Of a stretch of 64,000 bases of DNA, positions 25,569 through 33,479 are shown piece after piece; positions within the stretch are counted from its first letter, which is position 1; each line of letters opens with the position of its first letter. The position numbers and the translations under genes are program-made. The notes beneath the pieces were generated by a model. That model was not told the origin of the DNA. It saw nothing but the letters and a program-made list of their open reading frames with translations, and searched no databases. Origin of the DNA: Bradyrhizobium diversitatis (GTDB lineage: Bacteria > Pseudomonadota > Alphaproteobacteria > Rhizobiales > Xanthobacteraceae); assembly GCF_016031635.1 (NCBI RefSeq), contig NZ_JACEGD010000031.1:60588-124587 (forward strand), in the 5' to 3' direction.

Positions 25569-25853
25569 TTACGGCTTCAGCTCGATCTCAAGGAACACGA
25601 TCTCAGTTGAGGTTTCGTTAAGTACGTCGTGTTGGACGCCGGCCTTGCGGAAGTAGGATTTTCCGGCGGCGAGCTGCGCCTTGGACCGTTCGCCACCGGG
25701 CGCCACGATGGTCATCTCGCCGGCAACGACCGGAACAATCACGTAGTCCATCCCATGGGTGTGATGCCCGGTAGCGCTACCCGGGGCAAGCCGCCATTCG
25801 GTCACCCGGACCTGCTCGTTGTCGACCTGGACCTCGGATTTGGCGGCAAGCAT
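25569..25853 (-). CDS. Cupin domain protein
   Basis: 94-residue single cupin. The metal-binding first motif is visible as HHTHGMDYVIVPVVAG (two histidines spaced HxH, Asp in the usual Glu place), and the second as KAGVQHDVLNET with its histidine. Small cupins of this type bind a divalent metal and may be isomerases, dioxygenases or sensors; nothing here decides. It lies 20 bases upstream of the ChaA gene's stop side, on the same strand, and is probably co-transcribed after it. Confidence 0.85.
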   Translation of the reverse strand: MLAAKSEVQVDNEQVRVTEWRLAPGSATGHHTHGMDYVIVPVVAGEMTIVAPGGERSKAQLAAGKSYFRKAGVQHDVLNETSTEIVFLEIELKP

Positions 25854-25873
25854 CGAAACTCTCCTTTAGCGCT

Positions 25874-26971
25874 TCACGGCACGAAAACCATAAACACGTA
25901 GACGGCAAATACCACCATATGGACCAGTCCGAACAGGACATTGGTCCGGCCCGTGCCGAAGGTCAGCATGCTCAGGAAGAAGGTCAGCAGCAAAAGGACG
26001 CTGCCCTGGGCGTTCAGGCCGAGTTCGAGTTCCTTGTCGAGCGCATAGGTGGCGACACCGACGGCAGGGATCGTCAGACCGATGGTCGCCAGCGACGAGC
26101 CGAGCGCGAGATTGATGCTTTTCTGAAGGTTGTTCCTGCGGGCCGCGGCAATGGCCGCGACGCCTTCGGGCATCAGGATCAGCAGCGCGACCAGAAGGCC
26201 GGCGAAGGCCGATGGCGCGCCGATCCTGGCGCCGACGGCATCGACCACCAGCGAGAATTTCTTGGACAGCAGCACGACCGCCAGAAGCGAGACCAGGAGC
26301 AGCGCTACCGTGAGCGCGAGCGCCCCGGCCGACAGGTGCACCTCCGCGCCCTCGCCCTCGGCCCGTTCATGAACGAAGTAATCCTTGTGCAGGACGGTCT
26401 GGGTGTAGAGAAACACCGCATAAAGCGCGAGCGTGACAACGTCGACGAAGCCGAGCTGAATCGCCGAATAGACCGGCCCCGGCGTGGTGGTGGTGTAGTT
26501 CGGCAGGATCAGCGTGATGGTCGCAAGCGCGAACAGCACGCTGAGATAGACGTTGGCCCCTGAGAGCTGGAAGCCCTGCTCGCGATAGCGCAGGCCGCCG
26601 ATGAAGATGCAGAGGCCAACGAGGCCGTTGCAGACGATCATGACGACGGCGAATACGGTGTCGCGCGCCAGTGCCGGGGCAGGCTTGTCGCCCAGCATGA
26701 TCGTGGTGATCAGCGCGACCTCGATGATGGTCACCGAAAGCGTCAGCACCAGCGTGCCATAGGGTTCGCCGACCCGCTCCGCGATCACCTCGGCATGATG
26801 AACCGCGGCGAACACGGTGCCGAACAGGATGACCAGGAGGACGACGGCGAAGACGAGCCCGCCGAGCGACAGCGTGAACACATAGTCCGTCGCGCTGACG
26901 GCTGCGAACAACAGCACGGCCAGCCCCGGGAAGATCCAGGCCGACCGGGGCATCGGATTGTGCGCGCTCAT
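25874..26971 (-). CDS. chaA: Ca2+/H+ antiporter, ChaA/CAX type
   Basis: 365-residue inner-membrane cation/proton exchanger with about 11 spans. The two inverted alpha repeats carry the ion-binding glutamates: GTLVLTLSVTIIEVALI (about 72-88) and LMPEGVAAIAAARRNNLQ (about 265-282). An acidic cytoplasmic loop (HERAEGEGAEVH) separates the halves, as in CAX proteins. It exports Ca2+ (and perhaps Na+ or K+) in exchange for protons. It lies 49 bases downstream of a Na+/H+ antiporter gene on the same strand, giving a cation-homeostasis pair. Confidence 0.92.
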   Translation of the reverse strand: MSAHNPMPRSAWIFPGLAVLLFAAVSATDYVFTLSLGGLVFAVVLLVILFGTVFAAVHHAEVIAERVGEPYGTLVLTLSVTIIEVALITTIMLGDKPAPALARDTVFAVVMIVCNGLVGLCIFIGGLRYREQGFQLSGANVYLSVLFALATITLILPNYTTTTPGPVYSAIQLGFVDVVTLALYAVFLYTQTVLHKDYFVHERAEGEGAEVHLSAGALALTVALLLVSLLAVVLLSKKFSLVVDAVGARIGAPSAFAGLLVALLILMPEGVAAIAAARRNNLQKSINLALGSSLATIGLTIPAVGVATYALDKELELGLNAQGSVLLLLTFFLSMLTFGTGRTNVLFGLVHMVVFAVYVFMVFVP

Positions 26972-27020
26972 CCACCACTTCCATTTGCTTGAATGAGCAG
27001 TAGCAAATCGGCCGGCAGAT

Positions 27021-28460
27021 TCAATGCCAGTGCAGGATCGGGGCGACCGGCAGGAACGTCAGCAGCAGGAACAGGGGGATCAGCACGGCACCCGCGCGCA
27101 GGAGATAGCCGAAGAAACTCGGCATCTCGATGCCGCTCTCGCTGGCAATGCTGCTCACCATAAAGTTTGGCGCGTTGCCGATATAGGTGAGCGCTCCCAT
27201 GTAGACGGCCCCCATCGAGATCGAGGCAAGCGTACCCGAGAGCTCGTGCATCAGCACTTGCGGGTCGCCGCCGGCGAGCTCGAAGAACAACAGATAGGTC
27301 GGAGCATTGTCGAGGAACGCGGACATCAGGCCGGTGAACCAGAAATAGGCGACCTCGCGCGGCGCTCCGTCCGGCTCGGTCACGGCGGAGAGCAGCCATG
27401 CGAACGCACCATCATTGCCAGCATTGAGCATGGCAATGACCGGGATGATGGCGACGAAGATGCCGGCGAACAGCTTTGCGACCTCGCGGATGGGCTCCCA
27501 GGTGAAACCGTTGGCCTGCCTGTGCTCGTCGGGCGTCAGCCACACCGACAGCGCCGCAATGGCCAGCAGCGCCAGATTGCGGACGACGTCCTCGAGGTCC
27601 AGCTTGGTGCCGAGAATGTCGAAGGCTATGCCGGGCTTCCACATCGCCGAGGCCAGCAGGCTCGCGACGATGGCCGCGATCAGCACCAGATTGACGAGGC
27701 CGCGGATGCGGACCGGCTGCGCCGGGCCGGTGTCAGCGAGCGGCTCGCTCCGGAAATGCCAGACGTCGACGGCGACGAAAATCGCGAGCAGCAGTCCGGC
27801 CACGATCGCGGTCTGCAACCAGAGGGCCCGCGTGGTCCAGAAGAAGTCGACGCCGTGCAGGAAGCCGACGAAGAGCGGGGGATCGCCGAGCGGGCTCAGC
27901 GCGCCGCCGACATTGGCCACCAGGACGATGAAGAAGATGACGACATGGGTGTTGTGGCGTCGCGGCCGGTTGGCGCGGATCAAGGGGCGGATCAGGATCA
28001 TCGCGGCACCCGTGGTACCGACGATGCTCGCCCCCAGCGTGCCAAGCGCGAGGATGCCGGCATTGGTCGCCGGTGTCGCCTTGATGTCTCCGGTGATGAG
28101 GACGCCGCCGGCCACGACATAGAGCGAGAACAGCAGCACGATGAAGCCGAGATATTCGACCAGCACGGCGTGAACGAGCGCCGCCAGCGTCGCCATGCCG
28201 CCGGCAAAGAAGACGAGCGAGGCGAGCGCCAGCAGCGACCAGGCCGCGGCGAACTTGCCGTAATGGTGGTGCCAGAATTTTGCGAACAGCAGCGGCCCCA
28301 GAGCGATCGACAGCAACAGGCCGGCAAAGGGCAGCGCATAGGGCCAGCGCATCGCCGCGCCGTCGAGCCCGGTCGCGGCCCACGCCTGCTGCGGCAACAA
28401 TGTCAGGATGGCGGCGAGGGCCTGGCTCCAGAGCCGCGTGACGATTCGCTTAGGATCCAA
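27021..28460 (-). CDS. Na+/H+ antiporter, NhaD/ArsB-permease superfamily
   Basis: 479-residue membrane protein with about 12 spans, preceded by a cleavable-looking signal peptide (RLWSQALAAILTLLPQQAWA). Family landmarks include GGALSPLGDPPLFVGFL (about 220-236) and FLDNAPTYLLFFELAGGDP near 370. I place the start at TTG 28460, which has AAGGCAAGG upstream and overlaps the stop of the preceding hydrolase gene by 11 bases. The frame stays open to 28607, but that would bury 49 extra residues in the hydrolase gene and hide the signal peptide. NhaD members move Na+ or Li+ out at alkaline pH. Confidence 0.87.
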   Translation of the reverse strand: MDPKRIVTRLWSQALAAILTLLPQQAWAATGLDGAAMRWPYALPFAGLLLSIALGPLLFAKFWHHHYGKFAAAWSLLALASLVFFAGGMATLAALVHAVLVEYLGFIVLLFSLYVVAGGVLITGDIKATPATNAGILALGTLGASIVGTTGAAMILIRPLIRANRPRRHNTHVVIFFIVLVANVGGALSPLGDPPLFVGFLHGVDFFWTTRALWLQTAIVAGLLLAIFVAVDVWHFRSEPLADTGPAQPVRIRGLVNLVLIAAIVASLLASAMWKPGIAFDILGTKLDLEDVVRNLALLAIAALSVWLTPDEHRQANGFTWEPIREVAKLFAGIFVAIIPVIAMLNAGNDGAFAWLLSAVTEPDGAPREVAYFWFTGLMSAFLDNAPTYLLFFELAGGDPQVLMHELSGTLASISMGAVYMGALTYIGNAPNFMVSSIASESGIEMPSFFGYLLRAGAVLIPLFLLLTFLPVAPILHWH

Positions 28461-29250
28461 TGAATTGCCTTGCCTTTTCGACCGCACCGAAGGCGTCGAG
28501 ATTGTCGTGTCCGCCACCCGCAAAGCGAACGAACTGCTTCGGTTCGCGCGCGAGCGCGAACAGACGCTCTCCGAATATGATCGAAATGACAAGGTCATTG
28601 GTGCCATGCATCACCAACAGCGGCACCGTGACGCGCGCGATCCGTTCGTCCGAACGAAACTGGTCGCGCATCAGGAGGCGCACCGGCACGAACCGGAATG
28701 CTAGTGCGGCGATGTCGACCGTCGAGGTATAAGGCGCTTCCAGGATCAGCCTGCCGATCGGGTGTTCGGATGCGAGCGCAACTGCCACGCCCGTCCCGAG
28801 CGAAAAGCCCCAGACGACGATACGTTCCGCTCCATAGCGCGCAGTGGTGAAAGCGTAGGCGGCTGCGGCGTCGCGCAGCAGGCCCCGTTCGCTCGGTGTC
28901 CCGCTCGAGCCGGCATAGCCACGATACGACAAGGCAACGAGGCCGGTGCCGTCGGCGGTCATCGCCTTGAAACGGCTGACGCGGCCGGCGAGAAAATCGC
29001 CATTGCCGGGGAAGTATAGAATCACGGAATGACCTGGCCTGGCCGGCACGTGCCAGACGACGACTCTCTCGCCGTCCGACGTGGTCAGCACGTGCTCTTC
29101 CGCCTCGGGAAGTCCGGCAGCATCGGGTGCGGTGCGGCCGACGGGCGGGATCGGAAACAGCATCTCGCGCTGCCGGACATACAGCACGAGGAGCCCGGCG
29201 CAATAGACGGTCACCAGCGCAATGGCGATCCACTTGACGATGGTCATCAT
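28450..29250 (-). CDS. Alpha/beta hydrolase with N-terminal membrane anchor
   Basis: 266 residues. An N-terminal span (WIAIALVTVYCAGLLVLYV) anchors a hydrolase domain resembling the human ABHD13/Bem46 group. The nucleophile elbow is GFSLG (about 147-151), the acid is in HGTNDLV and the histidine in GGGHDNL, so the triad is complete. The oxyanion region reads YFPGNGDF. It is the first gene of a likely operon with the two antiporters. The substrate is unknown; an ester or lipid is likely. Confidence 0.88.
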   Translation of the reverse strand: MMTIVKWIAIALVTVYCAGLLVLYVRQREMLFPIPPVGRTAPDAAGLPEAEEHVLTTSDGERVVVWHVPARPGHSVILYFPGNGDFLAGRVSRFKAMTADGTGLVALSYRGYAGSSGTPSERGLLRDAAAAYAFTTARYGAERIVVWGFSLGTGVAVALASEHPIGRLILEAPYTSTVDIAALAFRFVPVRLLMRDQFRSDERIARVTVPLLVMHGTNDLVISIIFGERLFALAREPKQFVRFAGGGHDNLDAFGAVEKARQFIGS

Positions 29251-29275
29251 TGCGCGGCCCGCCTCTCGATGAGAC

Positions 29276-29446
29276 TTACGGCTTGCGACGACTCCGCAGC
29301 AATTTCATGACATCGGGCCGAAGGCTCGCCGGAACATCGCGGCAGCCGCACGCCTGCTCGTGAGCAGCGTGCCAGACGACGCGCTGCTCGCGCGTCGCTT
29401 TGGGGGGCATCGGATGGGACCGGTGCCATTCCTCGTTGATAGCCAC
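29276..29446 (-). CDS. Small His/Cys-rich protein (56 aa), unannotated type
   Basis: Open frame from GTG 29446 to TAA 29276, 17 bases after the pntB stop. The product starts VAINEEWHRSHPMPPKATRE and continues with QRVVWHAAHEQACGCRDVP. Regularly spaced WH, HP, WH and H residues with a CGC pair look like a small metal- or redox-site protein, and the WHxxH spacing argues for real coding. I recall small rhizobial proteins of this look but cannot name a family. The ribosome site is weak (GAGG, about 11 bases upstream). It lies between pntB and the hydrolase gene on the same strand. Confidence 0.6.
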   Translation of the reverse strand: MAINEEWHRSHPMPPKATREQRVVWHAAHEQACGCRDVPASLRPDVMKLLRSRRKP

Positions 29447-29463
29447 GGTCGGCGCGCCTCGCG

Positions 29464-30861
29464 CTACATCGCCTTGACGATGTTCTCGGTGACCTTCTTG
29501 GCGTCGCCGAGCAGCATCATGGTGTTGTCGCGATAGAACAGCGGATTGTCGATGCCCGCGTAACCCGAGGCGAGCGAGCGCTTGATGAACATCACGGTGC
29601 CGGCCTTCCAGACCTGGAGCACCGGCATGCCGTAGATCGGCGAGGACTTGTCCTCTTCGGCCGCGGGGTTGGTGACGTCGTTGGCGCCGATCACGAAGGC
29701 GATGTCGGCCTGCGCGAATTCGGAGTTGATGTCCTCGAGCTCGAACACCTCGTCATAGGGCACGTTGGCTTCCGCGAGCAGCACGTTCATGTGGCCTGGC
29801 ATGCGGCCGGCCACCGGATGAATTGCGTATTTCACCTCGACGCCTTCCTTCTTCAGCATGTCGGCCATTTCGCGCAGCGCGTGCTGGGCCTGCGCCACCG
29901 CCATGCCGTAACCGGGCACGATGATGACCTTGGAGGCGTTCTTCATGATGAAGGCGGCATCGTCCGCCGAGCCGAGCTTGGCCGGCTTCTGCTCGCCGCT
30001 GCCCCCGCCGGCCACGGCAGTCTCGCCGCCGAAGCCGCCGAGGATGACCGAGATGAAGGACCGGTTCATCGCGTGGCACATGATGTAGGACAGGATCGCG
30101 CCGGAAGAGCCGACCAGCGCGCCGGTGATGATCAGCGCGGAATTGCCGAGCGTGAAGCCGATGCCGGCCGCGGCCCAGCCGGAATAGGAGTTCAGCATCG
30201 AGATCACGACCGGCATGTCGGCGCCGCCGATCGGGATGATCATGAGCACGCCGAGCGCCAGCGCGAGGATGACGATCATCCAGAAGTCGAACGCGCTGCC
30301 TGACAGCACGAGGCCGACGATGAAGAACACCAGCGCCAGGGCCAGCGCGATGTTGATGATGTGGCGGAACGGCAGGATGATCGGCGCACCGCTCATGCGC
30401 GCCGACAGCTTCAGGAACGCGATCACCGAGCCGGTGAAGGTCAGCGCGCCGATGGCGACGCCGAGCGACATCTCGACCAGGCTCTGCGGATGGATGTTGC
30501 CGGGGGTCCCGATGCCGAAGGCCTCCGGCGCGTAGAACGCGCCGGCCGCGACCAGCACTGCGGCCATGCCGACCAGCGAGTGGAAAGCGGCGACCAGTTC
30601 CGGCATCGAGGTCATCGGCACGCGGCGGGCGATCACCGCGCCGACGCCGCCGCCGATCGCGACCGCGAGGATGACGAGGATCCACGCCACGCCGTCGGCC
30701 GGCGGATGGCTTGCGAGCGTGGTGGCGACCGCGATCGCCATGCCGATCATGCCGAACAGATTGCCCTGGCGCGAGGTTGCCGGGCTCGACAGCCCGCGCA
30801 GCGACAGGATGAACAGCACCCCCGCCACGAGATACAAGAATGCAGAGAGATTGGCGCTCAT
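29464..30861 (-). CDS. pntB: NAD(P) transhydrogenase subunit beta
   Basis: 465-residue subunit of the proton-translocating transhydrogenase, which uses the proton gradient to make NADPH from NADH. About nine membrane spans fill residues 1-270. The NADP-binding domain III follows (about 290-465), with GYGMAVAQAQHALREM and GANDVTNPAAEEDKSSPIYGMP as characteristic blocks. It is the last gene of pntAA-pntAB-pntB, all on this strand. Confidence 0.97.
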   Translation of the reverse strand: MSANLSAFLYLVAGVLFILSLRGLSSPATSRQGNLFGMIGMAIAVATTLASHPPADGVAWILVILAVAIGGGVGAVIARRVPMTSMPELVAAFHSLVGMAAVLVAAGAFYAPEAFGIGTPGNIHPQSLVEMSLGVAIGALTFTGSVIAFLKLSARMSGAPIILPFRHIINIALALALVFFIVGLVLSGSAFDFWMIVILALALGVLMIIPIGGADMPVVISMLNSYSGWAAAGIGFTLGNSALIITGALVGSSGAILSYIMCHAMNRSFISVILGGFGGETAVAGGGSGEQKPAKLGSADDAAFIMKNASKVIIVPGYGMAVAQAQHALREMADMLKKEGVEVKYAIHPVAGRMPGHMNVLLAEANVPYDEVFELEDINSEFAQADIAFVIGANDVTNPAAEEDKSSPIYGMPVLQVWKAGTVMFIKRSLASGYAGIDNPLFYRDNTMMLLGDAKKVTENIVKAM

Positions 30862-30900
30862 CTCAGGTCCCCATTGATCCCTTCAGCCCGAGGTGGCCGC

Positions 30901-31218
30901 TCACTTCGACTTTTTCTTGTACATCGCCAGCATGCGCTGGGTGACGAGGAAGCCGCCGAAAATGTTCACGCAGGCGAAGACGAGCGCGACGAAGCCGAAG
31001 CCGCGCGCCCAGCCCGAGCCGCTCGAAATCATGCCGACACCCACCGCGAGCAGCGCGCCGACCACGATCACCGAGGAGATCGCGTTGGTGACGCTCATCA
31101 GCGGCGTATGCAGCGCCGGCGTCACCGACCAGACGACGAAATAACCGACGAAGACGGCGAGGACGAAGATCGACAGCTGGAAGATGAAGGGGTCGACGAG
31201 CTGTGCTGCATGCTCCAT
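30901..31218 (-). CDS. pntAB: NAD(P) transhydrogenase subunit alpha, membrane part
   Basis: 105-residue protein corresponding to the membrane-spanning C-terminal part of E. coli PntA, here a separate gene as in most alphaproteobacteria. Three to four hydrophobic segments are visible (IFVLAVFVGYFVVWSV, AISSVIVVGALLAVGVGM, GFGFVALVFACVNIFGGFLV). It lies 22 bases after pntAA and 39 bases before pntB. Confidence 0.96.
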   Translation of the reverse strand: MEHAAQLVDPFIFQLSIFVLAVFVGYFVVWSVTPALHTPLMSVTNAISSVIVVGALLAVGVGMISSGSGWARGFGFVALVFACVNIFGGFLVTQRMLAMYKKKSK

Positions 31219-31240
31219 GGCGGCTCTCCTTAAACCCGAT

Positions 31241-32371
31241 TTAAGATGATTTGGGCTGGAAGTTCGGGTGGATCACGGCGCCGTCTTTCGTCAGCGCGGT
31301 GGCCTTGACCAGCTCATCGTCCCAGTTAACGGCGAGCTTCTTCTCTTTCTTGTCGACCATGGTCTCGATGAAGGAGAACAGATTGCGGGCATAGAGGCTG
31401 GAAGCCGAAGCCGCGACGCGGCCGGCGACGTTGGTGTAGCCGACGATCCTGATGCCATCGAGGTCGACGACCTCGCCCGGCTTCGCACCCTCGACATTGC
31501 CGCCGCGCTCGACGGCGAGATCGACCAGCACCGAACCCGGCTTCATCGACCTGACCATGTCGGCGCTGACGAGCTTGGGCGCCGGCCGGCCCGGAATCAG
31601 CGCGGTCGTGATCACGATATCCTGCTTCTTGATATGCTCGGCGGTGAGCGCGGCCTGCTTGGCCTGGTATTCTTTCGACATTTCCTTGGCGTAGCCGCCG
31701 GCGGTCTGTGCGTTCTTGAATTCCTCGTCCTCGACCGCGAGGAATTTCGCGCCGAGCGATTCGACCTGCTCCTTGGTGGCGGGACGCACGTCCGTGGCTG
31801 TGACGACGGCGCCGAGACGGCGCGCGGTCGCGATCGCCTGGAGGCCGGCGACGCCGACGCCCATCACGAACACCTTGGCCGCGGGCACGGTGCCGGCCGC
31901 GGTCATCATCATCGGAAAGGCGCGGCCGAACGCCTCGGCGCCCTCGATCACGGCGCGGTAGCCGGCGAGATTCGCCTGCGAGGACAGCACGTCCATCACC
32001 TGCGCGCGGGTGATGCGTGGCATCAGCTCCATGGCGAATGCGGAGATGCCGGCATCGGCCATCGTCTTGAGCGCCGCCTCGTTGCCGTAGGGATCCATGA
32101 TCGCGATGACGAGCGCGCCGCGCTTGTACTGCGCGAGCTCGGACGCCTCGGGGCGCTTCACCTTGATGATGATGTCCGCGTCCTTGAGCGCGTCGGCGCT
32201 GACGGTGGCTCCAGCCGCGGTGAATTCGGAATCCGGCAGGCCCGACTTGATACCGGCGCCCGGCTCGACGGCAAGCTCGGCGCCCAGCGCTTTGAACTTC
32301 TTCACCGTGTCAGGCGAAGCGGCGACGCGCGGCTCCGACGGATCGATTTCCTTGGCAACGGCAATCTTCAT
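31241..32371 (-). CDS. pntAA: NAD(P) transhydrogenase subunit alpha, NAD-binding part
   Basis: 376-residue soluble domain I, related to alanine dehydrogenase, which binds NAD(H). The opening MKIAVAKEIDPSEPRVAASP and the Rossmann stretch VFVMGVGVAGLQAIATARRLGA (given in parts) are typical. The ATG at 32371 is preceded by GGAGGCC; an open extension to 32404 is not family sequence. First gene of the pnt operon. Confidence 0.96.
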   Translation of the reverse strand: MKIAVAKEIDPSEPRVAASPDTVKKFKALGAELAVEPGAGIKSGLPDSEFTAAGATVSADALKDADIIIKVKRPEASELAQYKRGALVIAIMDPYGNEAALKTMADAGISAFAMELMPRITRAQVMDVLSSQANLAGYRAVIEGAEAFGRAFPMMMTAAGTVPAAKVFVMGVGVAGLQAIATARRLGAVVTATDVRPATKEQVESLGAKFLAVEDEEFKNAQTAGGYAKEMSKEYQAKQAALTAEHIKKQDIVITTALIPGRPAPKLVSADMVRSMKPGSVLVDLAVERGGNVEGAKPGEVVDLDGIRIVGYTNVAGRVAASASSLYARNLFSFIETMVDKKEKKLAVNWDDELVKATALTKDGAVIHPNFQPKSS

Positions 32372-32508
32372 GAGGCCTCCGGCGACGCGGGAAAAAGCGC
32401 GCACGCGAACTTAGCGTTACTCCCGCAACGTTGGATACCGGTTTTGGGACCGGCTTGAATGCAAATTTTGTGGGCACCGACGACGCTGGCGGTGCGGCAG
32501 ACGATGGA

Positions 32509-32661
32509 TCAGGTGAGGAAGATCGCCATCAGGATCACGATGAGCGCGACCGAGGCCGTGCCGTACTTCACCAGTTTGATGAAGCCCTCATAGGTCTGCT
32601 CGTGGGCAACATAGTCGTTGCCGTCGGCGGTGGTGTACGCCACTTCACTATGGTCAGCCAT
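32509..32661 (-). CDS. aa3-type cytochrome c oxidase subunit IV
   Basis: 50-residue protein starting MADHSEVAYTTADGNDY, with one C-terminal membrane span (TASVALIVILMAIFLT). This matches the bacterial aa3-type oxidase subunit IV family, a single-helix accessory subunit of the haem-copper oxidase. The stretch HEQTYEGFIKLVKYG before the span is the conserved core. It sits 137 bases upstream of pntAA on the same strand and away from the main oxidase genes; I know this placement from other alphaproteobacteria. Confidence 0.9.
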   Translation of the reverse strand: MADHSEVAYTTADGNDYVAHEQTYEGFIKLVKYGTASVALIVILMAIFLT

Positions 32662-32757
32662 GGATGTCCCCAGTCGAAACTCGAATTCTCGGGCTGGGAT
32701 ACCTTAAAGATTTGAACAGGGCAACGGCACCGAGGCGGGGTTTTCCCGCAAATCGGG

Positions 32758-33144
32758 TCATTTGGAATTCCAATTGTCGCGGATCCAGCGCGCGAGGCTC
32801 TCCTCGCTGACTTCGCCGGCCGCGAGCGACAGGATCATGGCTGCCGCTTCTGCCTCGGGTACAACGAAGTCGATGCCGTTCACGCCGAGAAACGTGTACA
32901 GCGCCAGCAGAGACGTGCGTTTATTGCCGTCGACTAACGGATGATTGCGCGCGATGCCGAAAGCGTATGCCGCCGCCAATTCAGGAAGATCGGCGCTCTC
33001 GTAAGACCATTCGTTTCTGGGCCGATCGAGCGCGGATTCGAGCATGCCCTCGTCTCGAAGGCCGCTTGCACCGCCGTGGATCGCCAGCTGTTCGTCGTGG
33101 ATCGCAATGATGATCCGACGCGTCAGCCAGAACGGCTCGCTCAT
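32758..33144 (-). CDS. doc: Death-on-curing (Doc) family toxin
   Basis: 128-residue Fic-fold protein. The active loop reads HPLVDGNKRT (68-77), between the Doc consensus HxFx(D/N)ANKR and the Fic consensus HPFxxGNGR: it keeps the Doc lysine and carries the Fic glycine, and Phe is Leu. Phage P1 Doc phosphorylates EF-Tu and stops translation; this protein probably does similarly. The GLRDEGMLESALDRP segment (28-42) is typical of Doc. It overlaps the antitoxin gene by four bases (ATGA) and is second in the pair. Confidence 0.92.
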   Translation of the reverse strand: MSEPFWLTRRIIIAIHDEQLAIHGGASGLRDEGMLESALDRPRNEWSYESADLPELAAAYAFGIARNHPLVDGNKRTSLLALYTFLGVNGIDFVVPEAEAAAMILSLAAGEVSEESLARWIRDNWNSK

Positions 33145-33407
33145 TTGGCAAGCTCGGCGAGGGCGTTGTGATAACGCTTCATACCTCGCCGCGCGACTTC
33201 CATCGCTTTTTCGAAGTCGGGATCACGCGGCGTCAGCAGGACGCCACCGTCCGATTGCTCGACCGGAAACAGCTTGTCGCCCTCTTTGAGATTCAGGCGA
33301 GCCGCGAGCTCCTTCGGCAAGATGACGCCGATCGAATTGCCTATCTTGCGCACCTGGAGCACGGTGGACTCGTTCTTCAGATCCTTGGGGCCCGCATTCT
33401 CGTTCAT
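33141..33407 (-). CDS. AbrB/MazE-type antitoxin
   Basis: 88-residue protein with a swapped-hairpin AbrB DNA-binding domain (VRKIGNSIGVILPKEL, 19-34, then LNLKEGDKLFPV) and a C-terminal tail (about 60-88) that should bind and neutralise the toxin. It precedes doc with a four-base overlap. An 18-base palindrome 12 bases upstream of its start is the probable autoregulation site. Classic Doc partners are Phd; an AbrB-type partner is the common chromosomal variant. Confidence 0.9.
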   Translation of the reverse strand: MNENAGPKDLKNESTVLQVRKIGNSIGVILPKELAARLNLKEGDKLFPVEQSDGGVLLTPRDPDFEKAMEVARRGMKRYHNALAELAK

Positions 33408-33418
33408 GCCCGCACCTC

Positions 33419-33436
33419 GTTATACACTTGTATAAC
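33419..33436 (-). promoter_or_regulatory. Palindromic operator of the toxin-antitoxin pair
   Basis: GTTATAC-ACTT-GTATAAC: perfect 7-base arms around a 4-base centre, AT-rich against a GC-rich background. It lies 12 bases upstream of the antitoxin start. On the minus strand its halves supply TATACA/TATAAC, suitable for a -10 box, so antitoxin binding would block RNA polymerase. Confidence 0.7.
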
Positions 33437-33479
33437 ATGCCCCAAGCGATCGTTCAACAAATGTTTTACGGCCCCTACA

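Noticed and set aside
27024..28463. 479-codon open frame on the plus strand opposite the Na+/H+ antiporter
   Set aside because: Charged, domain-free shadow of a polytopic membrane protein gene.
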